Below are positions 18,408 through 26,856 of a stretch of DNA of 64,000 nt, one piece after another. A program made the translations under genes and the position numbers. Source of the DNA: Calothrix sp. FI2-JRJ7 (lineage in GTDB: Bacteria; Cyanobacteriota; Cyanobacteriia; Cyanobacteriales; Nostocaceae). Below the pieces are notes generated by a model. It saw only the letters and a program-made list of their open reading frames with translations. It searched no databases and was not told where the DNA came from. The stretch's first letter is position 1. Each line of letters opens with the position of its first letter. Location of the stretch: assembly GCA_019359675.1 (NCBI GenBank), contig JAHHGX010000088.1, positions 56,828 through 120,827 of the forward strand, in the 5' to 3' direction.

Positions 18408-19598
18408 ATGATGTTGAAGAACGAGCATCTCAAACAATGGACAAGAATTGTAAGTTATCACATGCCTCATCTATCTTTACCAGAAGTAACAGGTTTGGCA
18501 ACTTGGAGTTTTGGGATGGTAATGACATGTTCAAGTAGTGTTACAAAAATATCGGAATTTATCAGTAGGCTAAATCAAGAAAAAAGTAATACAGTTAGGC
18601 AGAGGCTCAAAGAATGGTATCAAAATGCTGATAGCAAAAAAGGTAAAAAACGAAGTGAATTAGATGTGACTAAATGCTTTGTACCTTTACTGAAATGGAT
18701 TTTGAGTATGTGGGAAAGTGAAGAAAAATGGCTAACACTTGCGATGGATGTCACTAATATTGGACAGAATTTTACGGTTCTATCTCTTCATGTTCTTTAT
18801 CAAGGTTGTGGCATTCCTGTGGCTTGGAAAATTGTTAAAGGAACTGAGAAAGGCTCTTGGAAACCTCATTGGCGCAATCTCTTCCAATCACTATTTGATG
18901 CAATCCCTTATGACTGGCGTGTAATCGTCTTGGCAGATAGAGGACTTTACGCTGATTGGCTGTTCAATGACATTTGTGCTTTGAATTGGCACCCTTTTTT
19001 AAGAATTAATCAACAAGGAACATTTCAAATTAAAGGAGAGAAAGAATGGCATTTTCTTGAGACAGTAGTGCCTCGAAAAGGTATGAGTTGGTCGGGAATT
19101 GTTACCTGCTTTAAAACTAATCTTCTAGATTGTACTTTATTAGCACATTGGGAATCGAATTATAAAGAACCTTGGTTGATTGTCACCGACTTAAAACCTG
19201 AACAAGCAGATATTCTCTGGTACAGTTTACGTATCGGCATTGAATCGAGCTATAGAGATATTAAGAGTGATGGGTGGCAATGGCATAAAACTCGTTTAAC
19301 AGACCCCAAACGGGCTGAAAGATTATGGTTAGCAATCGCTGTCGCAACATTGTGGACAGTAACAGTTGGTGGTGATATAAATGAACAACCTCCTGAAAAT
19401 TCAACTTCACAACTTCCTGCTAATCATCTAGAAAAAAAAGCAACTACAGCTAAAAAAACTAGCCGTCATATTTCTTGTTTTCTGCAAGGACTACTAACAA
19501 TTGTTGCTGATTTACTTAATGGAAAAGCCATTTCTTTAAATGGCTTATTTCCCGAACCACGAGTACTCTTGAACCTAGCATCCGTTAATAGTTCTTAA
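18408..19598 (+). CDS. IS4 family transposase
   Basis: This DDE transposase of 396 residues has D114 (LAMDVTNIG), D177 (VLADRGLYADWLF) and E279. E279 lies in the IS4 signature Y-x2-R-x3-E-x6-K (Y272, R275, E279, K286; YSLRIGIESSYRDIKSDGWQ). The N-terminal 100 residues are a helical DNA-binding region (SNTVRQRLKEWYQNADSKKG). The reading frame is intact with no internal stop, and the gene lies between perfect terminal repeats. The start may be the first or second Met (ATGATG at 18408). Confidence 0.95.
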   Translation: MMLKNEHLKQWTRIVSYHMPHLSLPEVTGLATWSFGMVMTCSSSVTKISEFISRLNQEKSNTVRQRLKEWYQNADSKKGKKRSELDVTKCFVPLLKWILSMWESEEKWLTLAMDVTNIGQNFTVLSLHVLYQGCGIPVAWKIVKGTEKGSWKPHWRNLFQSLFDAIPYDWRVIVLADRGLYADWLFNDICALNWHPFLRINQQGTFQIKGEKEWHFLETVVPRKGMSWSGIVTCFKTNLLDCTLLAHWESNYKEPWLIVTDLKPEQADILWYSLRIGIESSYRDIKSDGWQWHKTRLTDPKRAERLWLAIAVATLWTVTVGGDINEQPPENSTSQLPANHLEKKATTAKKTSRHISCFLQGLLTIVADLLNGKAISLNGLFPEPRVLLNLASVNSS

Positions 19599-19699
19599 TA
19601 AACATTTTTTACTCACCAATCGAAACTTCCTTGTCTACTTTTCTTCCTGTCTTCCTTGTCTCTTGAGTCAGCTAAATGTAAAAACCTACCCTTGTGAGC

Positions 19700-19966
19700 C
19701 TTAGTAAGGGGGGAATAAATAGATTTCTAGCTCCTCTTGAATAAGGGGGGGAATAAATAGATTTCTAGCCCCCCTTATCAAGGGGGGTTGGGGGGATCAA
19801 AATTAAATGGCACCAGTGTTTTAATACACTAAACTAAGCCTAAGTACTCAAATATCTCTATAACTTTTGAAAGACAACACTTCATACAAATGGTTGATGT
19901 AAAACTAATTTATAAATGTGGGAATGGTGTTAACAAGAAAAAATGCTTGCATCAAGGAGTAAAATT
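19700..19966. repeat. right part of the split dispersed repeat plus leader of the CAAD gene
   Basis: The right target duplication (19700-19708) is followed by TAAGGGGGG-type repeat sequence. The run GGGAATAAATAGATTTCTAG is present twice (about 19711 and 19749), and a CCCCCCTTATCAAGGGGGG palindrome ends near 19798. The rest is AT-rich leader. Confidence 0.75.
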
Positions 19967-20374
19967 ATGGAAACTCAAATTAAAAAAGAATATAGTACCG
20001 ATTCAAAAGTAGCAGAACAGGCGCCTGCTGAACTTAATTATCAAGCGCAAAAAATGGGCAAGCAAGTTTCTGATTTTTTAGCAGAGCTACCAGAAAAAAT
20101 CAATAAATTTTATCAAGAATATAAACTACCAATTTTAAGCTTTGCATTATTAGTAGCAACAATTATTTCGCTTAAAATCGTGTTAGGAATTGTAGGTGCA
20201 GTTAATGGCATTCCTTTAGTGAAACCATTTTTTCAATTAATTGGTATGTGTTACACATTTTGGTTTATTAGTCGCTATTTACTCAAAAATTCGACTCGTA
20301 AAGAATTAGCCGCAGAATTGGACGTAGCTAAAAAACAGGTTGTGGGAAAAACTGCCTTGGAATCTTCAATTTAG
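19967..20374 (+). CDS. CAAD-domain thylakoid membrane protein
   Basis: The CAAD domain was first seen appended to cyanobacterial aminoacyl-tRNA synthetases and anchors proteins to thylakoids. Stand-alone versions resemble CURT1-like proteins. Visible are an amphipathic helix (VSDFLAELPEKINKFYQEYK), two membrane segments (LPILSFALLVATIISLKIVL and FFQLIGMCYTFWFISRYLL) and a charged tail (RKELAAELDVAKKQVVGK). I choose ATG 19967 because AAGGAG lies seven bases upstream; a longer frame begins at 19943. The product has 135 residues. Its role in membrane curvature or organisation is by family analogy. Confidence 0.85.
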   Translation: METQIKKEYSTDSKVAEQAPAELNYQAQKMGKQVSDFLAELPEKINKFYQEYKLPILSFALLVATIISLKIVLGIVGAVNGIPLVKPFFQLIGMCYTFWFISRYLLKNSTRKELAAELDVAKKQVVGKTALESSI

Positions 20375-20410
20375 GGGCTTCCAAAAAATTAATTCTCCAT
20401 CTAAGAGTGG

Positions 20411-20433
20411 AACGGGCAAGGATGCCCGTTTTT
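20411..20433 (+). terminator. hairpin terminator made from a dispersed repeat
   Basis: The sequence AACGGGCAAGGATGCCCGTT followed by TTT forms a GC stem and T-run after the CAAD gene. The same ACGGGCAAGGATGCCC core occurs at 43860-43878 and 53785-53800, where it lacks the T-run. Confidence 0.75.
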
Positions 20434-20492
20434 AGCATGAGCGACGTAAGGGACTTACACCCACAAGAAAAGTGTGAATCTAAAAAATAAAA

Positions 20493-21656
20493 ATGGACAA
20501 GCAAATAATGGAAAGTAATCCACTTTTGGCAATTAAGGACTATGGTCAGAGTATCTGGATGGATAATTTGACTCGTGACTTGATACAATCGGGTGAACTT
20601 GAACGCATGATTAAAAGTCGCGGTCTTCGTGGTCTGACTACAAACCCGGCTATTTTTGAAAAAGCAATTATGGGGAATGCGCTCTATGATGCTGATGTTG
20701 AAGCAGGAATTAGAGCAGGTTTACCAGTTTACAAAATTTACGAATCACTTATCTTTGAGGATATTCGTCATGCCTGCGATATTTTCCAAGGTATTTATGA
20801 AGAGTCAGGAGGATTAGACGGTTACGTTAGCATCGAAGTCCCTCCAACTATTGCCCACGATACACAAGCCACAATTGATGAAGCACGCCGTTATTATCAC
20901 GAAATTGGGCGCCCAAATGTGATGATAAAAATTCCTGGTACTACTAGTGGATTACCTGCTGTAGAACAGGTGATAAGTGAAGGAATAAATGTCAACGTGA
21001 CCCTATTGTTTTCACTCTCTAGCTATGAAGAAACAGCTTGGGCATACATTCGTGGTTTGGAATCTCGTGTAAATAAAGGTGAAGATATTAGTAAAATTGC
21101 TTCGGTTGCGAGTTTCTTTCTTAGTCGCATTGACATAAAAGTTGACCAGATGATTGAGGACAGAATTAAAGCAATTGGCTCTGATGATTTAGCCGCTCAA
21201 GCTCGTTTGTTAGCCGTTAAAGGTAAAGTGGCTATTGCTAACGCCAAAATAGCTTACCAAAAATTCCAAGAAATTACCCACAGCGAGCGTTGGCAAGCAG
21301 TAGCAGAAAAAGGCGCCAATATACAGCGATTGTTATGGGCTTCAACTGGTACTAAAGACCCTACTTACAGTGATGTCATGTATGTTGATGAGTTAGTGGG
21401 ACGCGATACTGTTAATACTCTACCTCCGGCAACGATAGAAGCTTGTGCTGACCACTGTAATGTTAGCAACAGGCTTGAGACTGGGATTAAAGAAGCATAC
21501 AACTTAATGGACAGTCTCAAAAACCCAGATATAAATATCAATCTCGACCAAGTAATGGTTGAAGTATTAGATGAAGGAATCGACAAGTTTATCCAACCAT
21601 TTCAATCACTGATGGAATCAATGGAAGAAAAAGTTAAACAGTTGGCGCCTGCTTGA
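20493..21656 (+). CDS. tal: transaldolase
   Basis: It transfers a dihydroxyacetone unit between sedoheptulose 7-phosphate and glyceraldehyde 3-phosphate in the pentose phosphate pathway. In 387 residues the family motifs are GLTTNPAIFEKAI (47-59), the Schiff-base lysine K146 in NVMIKIPGT, and GINVNVTLLFSLSSYEETAW. The length fits the longer bacterial type. In heterocysts the oxidative pentose phosphate route supplies reductant for nitrogenase. Its place between nifH and the oxidase operon is therefore suggestive, though co-regulation is not shown. ATG 20493 is used; Met6 is an alternative. Confidence 0.95.
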   Translation: MDKQIMESNPLLAIKDYGQSIWMDNLTRDLIQSGELERMIKSRGLRGLTTNPAIFEKAIMGNALYDADVEAGIRAGLPVYKIYESLIFEDIRHACDIFQGIYEESGGLDGYVSIEVPPTIAHDTQATIDEARRYYHEIGRPNVMIKIPGTTSGLPAVEQVISEGINVNVTLLFSLSSYEETAWAYIRGLESRVNKGEDISKIASVASFFLSRIDIKVDQMIEDRIKAIGSDDLAAQARLLAVKGKVAIANAKIAYQKFQEITHSERWQAVAEKGANIQRLLWASTGTKDPTYSDVMYVDELVGRDTVNTLPPATIEACADHCNVSNRLETGIKEAYNLMDSLKNPDININLDQVMVEVLDEGIDKFIQPFQSLMESMEEKVKQLAPA

Positions 21657-21779
21657 TTATTTCAAATTGGCGCAAAAAAAAAGCCTTTGATCTAAAAGCG
21701 CCAATCCTACTTTAATGTAAGTTGGCGCCTTATAATCATCGTATTGCTAAATTAATATTGATAAGCAAAAACTTAAACT

Positions 21780-22406
21780 TTATTGGTAGACACGGGCTTT
21801 GCGAGTTCCGGTGACAGCTCCCATTATTGATGCGAGTAAACCCAGCAAAGAACCTAAAACAAACCACCACAAACCACTACGTACATTTGCGGCAGCTTCA
21901 CGGGCTTGTTGAGCGCTTACATTCGGTCTATTTGCAGGTAAATTCAAGTTACCTTGCTGTTGAACTTGGCTGATAACCTCACCTGCATTAGAAGCGGCAA
22001 CACCAAAAGCACCAGATACTCCGCTTGCTATTAACCAAGAACTCAGTGCTAAAGTAGTTGCCCACAAAATTGCACCGTTAAGAATAGCTGTACTGCGGCT
22101 CATTGGACCACAAGCACGAGCTGTCACCCAACCACCTGTAAATAGAGAAATTAATAAACCAATAATTGACCCAATGCCTACATTCGAGGCAACACCGGAC
22201 GAAATTGTTCTAGGGGCGCCTGAATTTTCAACGCTACCTGCCCCAATTGCTCCAAATAAAGCACTCAAAACAAGTTGAGTAGCTAGAGCAACTACTAAAC
22301 CTGAAATAATCGGACCCCATCGAACACGGTCATGATAGTCGCCAACTCTATCTGCAACTACAGGGTTAGCAACATAATCACCTGTAGGCTGATTAGCATA
22401 TGCCAT
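21780..22406 (-). CDS. hypothetical membrane protein, four membrane segments
   Basis: The 208 residues contain a hydrophilic start (MAYANQPTGDYVANPVVADR) and about four membrane helices (GPIISGLVVALATQLVLSAL, IGSIIGLLISLFTGGWVTAR, AILNGAILWATTLALSSWLI, GLWWFVLGSLLGLLASIMGA). A periplasmic or cytoplasmic Gln/Asn/Ala-rich loop lies near 145-180. The overall Gly/Ala packing resembles small permease-like stress proteins, but I do not recognise a functional family. Confidence 0.75.
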   Translation of the reverse strand: MAYANQPTGDYVANPVVADRVGDYHDRVRWGPIISGLVVALATQLVLSALFGAIGAGSVENSGAPRTISSGVASNVGIGSIIGLLISLFTGGWVTARACGPMSRSTAILNGAILWATTLALSSWLIASGVSGAFGVAASNAGEVISQVQQQGNLNLPANRPNVSAQQAREAAANVRSGLWWFVLGSLLGLLASIMGAVTGTRKARVYQ

Positions 22407-22574
22407 GAGTGTATTTTACCTCTGAATTCCTGAATTAAATCTGACTCTGAAAAGCTATTCTTTGCAAATAAGCCTTAGACTTAAAATTATATTAAAATTT
22501 ATAATTTTTCTATCTCCCAACAGGAGTAATTAATATATCCGTTTGGCGTAATATTTATTAATAATTTGTAAAAA

Positions 22575-22765
22575 TATAGTAGGACAGGTGAGACACCTAT
22601 CCTACGGTTGAATGTCACTATTTCACGCATTGGTCGGCGCCAATAAAATTGGTAGGGTGCGTGAAAGCCATTACTATCAATCAATGTAACGAAAATTTAA
22701 AGTGCTTTCACGCACCATTAATACGTTAAGTAAGTGCCATTCTATCCTACGGTTATTTATTGCCA
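22575..22765. repeat. dispersed module, copy 1 (core orientation A)
   Basis: The outer left flank is AGTAGGACAGG-N-CCTATCCTACGGTT. The core (22609-22742) is bounded by GAATGTCACT and AGTGCCATTC. The right flank is CTATCCTACGGTTATTTATT. The core is about 90 percent identical to the reverse complement of the core at 23273-23404, while both flanks are in the same orientation as there. To its right, 22752-22780 resembles the last nine codons of the oxidase subunit III gene. Confidence 0.9.
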
Positions 22766-22860
22766 AATGTAAACTAAGGTAAACGTTCAAGCTTATCTCG
22801 TATTTATATAAATTATATCAATAGTTTCAGCATTTAAATCAATACCAATACAACCATTAC

Positions 22861-23229
22861 TTATACTAGAAATGTCGGTACATCTTGAACGTAAGTCGTT
22901 AAATGTATATACCATTGGTCGTTTTTATGTTCACGTCGAAAGCATTGAACTGTAACTGGCTTTCCAGCTTCTAATGCATAAAGCAAATTATGTTTACGCG
23001 CTTCCGATACCTCAAACTCAAGACTAACTGTATCTCCATATTTGCTACCTTATATCTTGCACCATTCGCAACAAGCCAAAAGAAACCGGGTTTCTGTACG
23101 AGAGATTAAGCTTATAAGAGCGCAGTTTGTCGCAAGAAACCCGGTTTCTAAGCCAGGTGCAAGATGTCAGCTACGCAAAAATCTTGAAGATGTGTAAAAT
23201 AGTACAAGCCTGATAATAATTGGAGTCAT
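22861..23229 (-). pseudogene. 80-residue unknown gene split by a 121-bp element
   Basis: Reading the minus strand from ATG 23229 gives 20 codons (ending SSRFLRS). Then a TGA falls at the very start of an inserted element. Removing the element (23049-23169) and one copy of its 5-bp flank joins the frame as FLRSKYGDTVSLEFEVSEAR. It then continues to ALEAGKPVTVQCFRREHKND, QWYIHLTTYVQDVPTFLV and TAA 22861, for 80 residues in all. The family is not recognised. The rejoined frame is strong evidence that this was a gene. Its composition looks like a small soluble alpha/beta protein. Confidence 0.8.
23049..23169. mobile_element. MITE-like 121-bp element with GCTAC target duplication
   Basis: The ends are CTTATATCTTGCACC and GGTGCAAGATGTCA, imperfect inverted repeats (12 of 14 matching). 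Five-base flanks GCTAC occur at 23044-23048 and 23170-23174. Inside is a GAAACCGGGTTTCT / GAAACCCGGTTTCT repeat pair. It has no coding capacity, so it would depend on a transposase encoded elsewhere. Confidence 0.75.
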
Positions 23230-23234
23230 AGTAA

Positions 23235-23427
23235 CTATATAGTAGGACAGGTTATAAGCCTATCCTACGGTTGAATGGCACTTACTTAACGTATTAATGG
23301 TGCGTGAAAGCACTGTATTTTGCGTTACATTGATTAATAGTAATAGCTTCACGCACCCTACCTAATTTTATTGGCGCCGACCAATGCGTGAAATAGTGCC
23401 ATTCTATCCTACGGTTATTTATTGCCA
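23235..23427. repeat. dispersed module, copy 2 (core inverted relative to copy 1)
   Basis: Flanks are the same as copy 1 (AGTAGGACAGG...CCTATCCTACGGTTG on the left, CTATCCTACGGTTATTTATT on the right). The 132-bp core (23273-23404) is bounded by the perfect 10-bp inverted repeat GAATGGCACT / AGTGCCATTC and lies in the opposite orientation. The right flank runs into the stop codon region of subunit III, so the module directly abuts that gene's 3' end. Confidence 0.9.
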
Positions 23428-24015
23428 GACGTAAATTAGGATAAATAATATAATCCAAATTACATCGACAAAGTGCCAAAAAAGTGAGGTCGCGTATACT
23501 CCGTAGTGACCGTTATCAAAGTTACCTGGAATAAAGGAACGCACGAGAATCATTGTTTGCAAGATAATACCTGTCAGAACGTGTAAACCGTGGAAACCTG
23601 TTAGTAGGTAAAATAAACCACCGAATACACCTGTGGTAAAACCAAATTCTAAGCCACCCCATTCTACTGCTTGACCGTATAAAAAGTAGCTACCCATGAG
23701 CATTGTTAATAGCAGAAATATACGGTATCCCCAGAGGTTATGACGCAGTAACGCGCGTTCTGCGAAGTAGATAACAAAGCTACTGGAAACTAGGATAACT
23801 GTGTTGATTATTGGTTCTTTTATTTCTAGACCGGATACACCTGTGGGTAACCAGTTTGGTGTGGAGAGTTTGGTGCCTATGTATGCTGCGAAGAAGCTGA
23901 GGAAAATTACACTTTCTGAGAGTAGAAATACGACGAAGCCGTATTGTTTATTTCCTTCTTCGTCGTGTTCGTGGGCATGTGGCGCCTGTATATGGGTTTT
24001 TATTGAGGTTTCCAT
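23419..24015 (-). CDS. heme-copper oxidase subunit III (ARTO-type)
   Basis: This is the third core subunit of a terminal oxidase. It has five membrane helices in 198 residues, with FVVFLLSESVIFLSFFAAYI, the conserved GFHGLHVLTGIIL and the end HFVDVIWIILFILIYVWQ. The short five-helix form is typical of bacterial oxidases. It is the last gene of the operon after subunits II and I. Its stop codon lies inside the flank of a dispersed module. Assignment to the ARTO-like group comes from subunit II lacking CuA. Confidence 0.92.
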   Translation of the reverse strand: METSIKTHIQAPHAHEHDEEGNKQYGFVVFLLSESVIFLSFFAAYIGTKLSTPNWLPTGVSGLEIKEPIINTVILVSSSFVIYFAERALLRHNLWGYRIFLLLTMLMGSYFLYGQAVEWGGLEFGFTTGVFGGLFYLLTGFHGLHVLTGIILQTMILVRSFIPGNFDNGHYGVYATSLFWHFVDVIWIILFILIYVWQ

Positions 24016-24081
24016 GATTGGTAGTGGTTGATGGGGCGGTATTGGTTGATGGGGGCGGGTGAACGTTAACCCACCCCTAGA

Positions 24082-25752
24082 TTATTCTTGGTGTGCGGCG
24101 CCTGCGACTAGGGGTTCGTTCATGCCGTAACCGTAGGGTGGTGATACTACTACGGGAATTTCTTCAAAGTTTTCAACGGGTGGTGGAGAGGATACTAGCC
24201 ACTCTAGACCTATTGCACGCCAAGGATTATCTGGCGCCTTTTCTCCGTTTATCCAGGAACTAATCATGTTCAAGATAAACGGTAATGTTGACATACCGAG
24301 TATGAAACCGCCGATACTAGCGATAACGTTCCAGAATGTGTATTCGGGGTCGTATGATGCGACTCGGCGTAACATTCCGTGTAAACCTAGGGGATGCATT
24401 GGGAAGAAGTTGAGGTTGGTACCAATGAAGGCTAACCAGAAGTGTAGTTTACCTAAACCTTCGTAGTACATACGTCCGGTCATTTTGGGGAACCAGTGGT
24501 AGATGGCAGCAAATAAGCCCATCGTGACGGTTCCGTAGAGAACATAATGGAAGTGACCGACGACGAAATAAGTGTTATTAACATGGATGTCAATAGGAAC
24601 TGAGGAGAGCATAATTCCCACTACACCAGCGAACACGAACATTATTAAGCCACCCAAGGCAAATAACATTGGTGTGTTGAGTCGAATTTTACCACCCCAA
24701 ATTGTCGCTAACCAAGCAAAGACTTTAATACCAGTTGGTACCGATACAAACATAGTCGATACCATGAATAGCATTCGCATCCAATTTGGTGTGCCACTGG
24801 CGTACATGTGGTGGATCCAAACCAAGGCACTAACTGCGGCAATCATCAGTGAGGAAATAGCTACTACTCGGTATCCAAATAACGGCTTGCGCGAGTAAAC
24901 TGGAAAAATTTCCGAGAAAATACCAAAAATTGGCAGTATTATTACGTAAACTGCTGGATGCGAATAGAACCAGAATAGGTGTTGAAATAGTATGGGATTT
25001 CCACCTTTATCTGGATTGAAGAATGCTGTACCAACGCTTAAATCAAACAGTAGCATTATGGCGCCTGCTGTTAATGCTGGTAATCCAAATAACTGGATAA
25101 TTTGCGCGCTGAAAACTGCCCAAACGAATAGTGGCATACGAAAGAACGTCATTCCCGGCGCCCGCATTTTGACGATGGTAGTAACGAAATTTACACCACC
25201 CATGATGGAAGATACGCCGGAAACTGCCACTGCAAGCAGCCAAATAAATTCACCGTTGATTAAGTTTCCTGTAGGGTTTTGGGTACTAACTGGAGGATAA
25301 GACCACCAACCAGCTTGTGCAGGCCCACCCGGTACAAAGAAGCTCACCATTAATAATAGACCCGCAACGGGTACCATCCAGAAAGCTGCTGCATTTAGGC
25401 GAGGAAATGCCATATCGCGGGCGCCTATCATTAAGGGTACTAAGTAATTCGCGAAGCCTACCAAACTCGGGAAGGTCCAGCCAAACAGCATTACAGTTCC
25501 GTGCATGGTGAATAGACCATTGTACACGGTGCGGTCAACAAGGTCAGCTTCTGGAGTGAGTAATTCACCCCTCATAATCATTGCGAAAATGCCACCAACG
25601 AGTAGAAATATGAATGAAGTAACAAGATATTGAATGCCTATTACCTTGTGGTCATGGCTGAAGCTAAAGTAAGTTTTCCAGGTTGTGGGAGGAAAATAGT
25701 GATGTTTCTCAATCACAACGCTGGAACTTTTCTCAACGTTGATGTCTGTCAT
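24082..25752 (-). CDS. heme-copper oxidase subunit I (ARTO-type)
   Basis: This is the catalytic subunit reducing oxygen to water with proton pumping. It has 556 residues with about twelve membrane helices. Heme and copper ligands are visible in NGLFTMHGTVMLFGW, FWFYSHPAVYVIILP (CuB His and the cross-linked Tyr), VWIHHMYASGTPNW and VVGHFHYVLYGTV. Cyanobacterial annotation would call it ctaD or coxA. The operon context (two DUF2231 genes first, CuA-less subunit II) matches the cox3-type heterocyst oxidase of Anabaena as I recall it. It probably protects nitrogenase by consuming oxygen, which is inference. Confidence 0.95.
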   Translation of the reverse strand: MTDINVEKSSSVVIEKHHYFPPTTWKTYFSFSHDHKVIGIQYLVTSFIFLLVGGIFAMIMRGELLTPEADLVDRTVYNGLFTMHGTVMLFGWTFPSLVGFANYLVPLMIGARDMAFPRLNAAAFWMVPVAGLLLMVSFFVPGGPAQAGWWSYPPVSTQNPTGNLINGEFIWLLAVAVSGVSSIMGGVNFVTTIVKMRAPGMTFFRMPLFVWAVFSAQIIQLFGLPALTAGAIMLLFDLSVGTAFFNPDKGGNPILFQHLFWFYSHPAVYVIILPIFGIFSEIFPVYSRKPLFGYRVVAISSLMIAAVSALVWIHHMYASGTPNWMRMLFMVSTMFVSVPTGIKVFAWLATIWGGKIRLNTPMLFALGGLIMFVFAGVVGIMLSSVPIDIHVNNTYFVVGHFHYVLYGTVTMGLFAAIYHWFPKMTGRMYYEGLGKLHFWLAFIGTNLNFFPMHPLGLHGMLRRVASYDPEYTFWNVIASIGGFILGMSTLPFILNMISSWINGEKAPDNPWRAIGLEWLVSSPPPVENFEEIPVVVSPPYGYGMNEPLVAGAAHQE

Positions 25753-25776
25753 AATTAGTTAGGTATTTGTTCGTCG

Positions 25777-25822
25777 TAAGGACTCGTTGTAAGGACTCGT
25801 TGTAAAGACTCGTTGTAAGGAC
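25777..25822. repeat. 13-bp tandem repeats between subunit I and II genes
   Basis: TAAGGACTCGTTG occurs three times in a row, once as TAAAGACTCGTTG, followed by TAAGGACTTTA. It is a short cyanobacterial-type tandem repeat in an intercistronic space. Confidence 0.85.
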
Positions 25823-25839
25823 TTTAGTCCTTATCTCAA

Positions 25840-26832
25840 TCACGAGCCTGTAAAATTAACAACGGGAGGCGCCGCAGGTTCAACACTTTGCCAACCAGTC
25901 TTAAAAGGACTATCCTTTGTCAGCGCATACTCAGTTGCAGCTTGGTTAATAGCAGGCGCCGGTTTTTGGTTGGCAGCTTGTTTTAACCAGTTTTTGTAAT
26001 CTTCAAGGGAATCAACTACTACATTTGCTTCCATTGTGGCGAAATATGTACCGCTAAATTGCGAGTCCATTAAACGGTAAGTACCTTCGCGTGTTGGAGT
26101 AAATTCAAAGTCGATTTTGTTTTTGGGGATGATATCCTGTTTGACTCGGAAAGCTGGGACGAAAAAGCCGTGGAGAACATCTTCAGATTCTAAAGCGAGA
26201 TGAACTCGTTCGTTTACAGGTATATGTAGTTCTGTACTGGAAACATTTTTGTAGGGATAGTGAAACTCCCAAGACCATTGTCTAGCTATAACGCTGATAG
26301 GTTGGGTTGTATCAATATTGATATCTGGTGCTGATGCTGATGCTGGTGCTGGTGCTGTTACTGGTGCTGGTTCAGAAGTTTCAGATTGTTTGTTTTTGTT
26401 CCAAAGTCCATCCCAAGGCGCCGCTTCTGCTGACTCCATACCCATTGGCATATGAAGATGATGTTCCATTGGGCCACGAATAGACATTTGGTCATAAATT
26501 TGGTAACTGTAACCAGCAATCCAAATTACTAATACAATAGGAATCGCTGTCCAAACGACTTCGAGAGTTATATTACCTTCAATTGGTGGACCATCGCTAG
26601 TATCATGTTCTGCCACGCGATTAAAAGCAACGGCATATAGCAATGCGGCAGTTACAGCAAAGAAAATAAATGAAGCGAGTACTACGAGAAAACTAAATAA
26701 ATCGTCAATGAGTTGCGCTTCGACTGTAGCTTGAACAGGGAACCAAGAATAAGCTTGCTGTCCCATCCAAAGACTTGCCGCAGTCACTACAACTGTACCA
26801 ACGGTCAGTGCTGAAAGGTTCCGGATGTTCAT
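25840..26832 (-). CDS. oxidase subunit II lacking the CuA site (ARTO-type)
   Basis: It has 330 residues: a signal-like first helix (8-27), two membrane helices (LIDDLFSFLVVLASFIFFAV and EVVWTAIPIVLVIWIAGYSY), a Pro/Ala-rich linker (150-170) and the cupredoxin domain. The CuA motif normally reads C-x-E-x-C-G-x2-H-x2-M. Here it is D256-S-Q258-F-S260-G-T-Y-F264-A-T-M267: both Cys, the Glu and the second His are gone, and only H221 and M267 remain. It therefore cannot bind CuA and should not take electrons from cytochrome c. Cyanobacterial alternative respiratory terminal oxidases share this loss and are thought to use quinol. Confidence 0.93.
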   Translation of the reverse strand: MNIRNLSALTVGTVVVTAASLWMGQQAYSWFPVQATVEAQLIDDLFSFLVVLASFIFFAVTAALLYAVAFNRVAEHDTSDGPPIEGNITLEVVWTAIPIVLVIWIAGYSYQIYDQMSIRGPMEHHLHMPMGMESAEAAPWDGLWNKNKQSETSEPAPVTAPAPASASAPDINIDTTQPISVIARQWSWEFHYPYKNVSSTELHIPVNERVHLALESEDVLHGFFVPAFRVKQDIIPKNKIDFEFTPTREGTYRLMDSQFSGTYFATMEANVVVDSLEDYKNWLKQAANQKPAPAINQAATEYALTKDSPFKTGWQSVEPAAPPVVNFTGS

Positions 26833-26856
26833 GGTTAATGGGCAATCGTCTATCTA

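Larger units (their letters stand above)
17922..19699 (+). mobile_element. complete IS4-type insertion sequence with passenger gene (1778 bp)
   Basis: Terminal inverted repeats are GCTCACAAGGGTAGGTTTTT at the left and its complement at the right (about 20 bp perfect). Nine-base target duplications CTTAGTAAG flank the element. A second pair of inverted repeats of about 38 bp, less perfect, lies inside each end (17957-17995 and 19626-19664) and is made of GGACAAGGAAG-type sequence. The element holds a four-helix-bundle gene and a full-length DDE transposase, both on the plus strand. Intact ends, perfect duplication and open frames suggest a recent insertion that may still be active. Confidence 0.93.

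Noticed and set aside
22499..23479. Two 61-codon minus-strand frames
   Set aside because: Both are read from the repeated module and resemble each other only because the module is duplicated and inverted.
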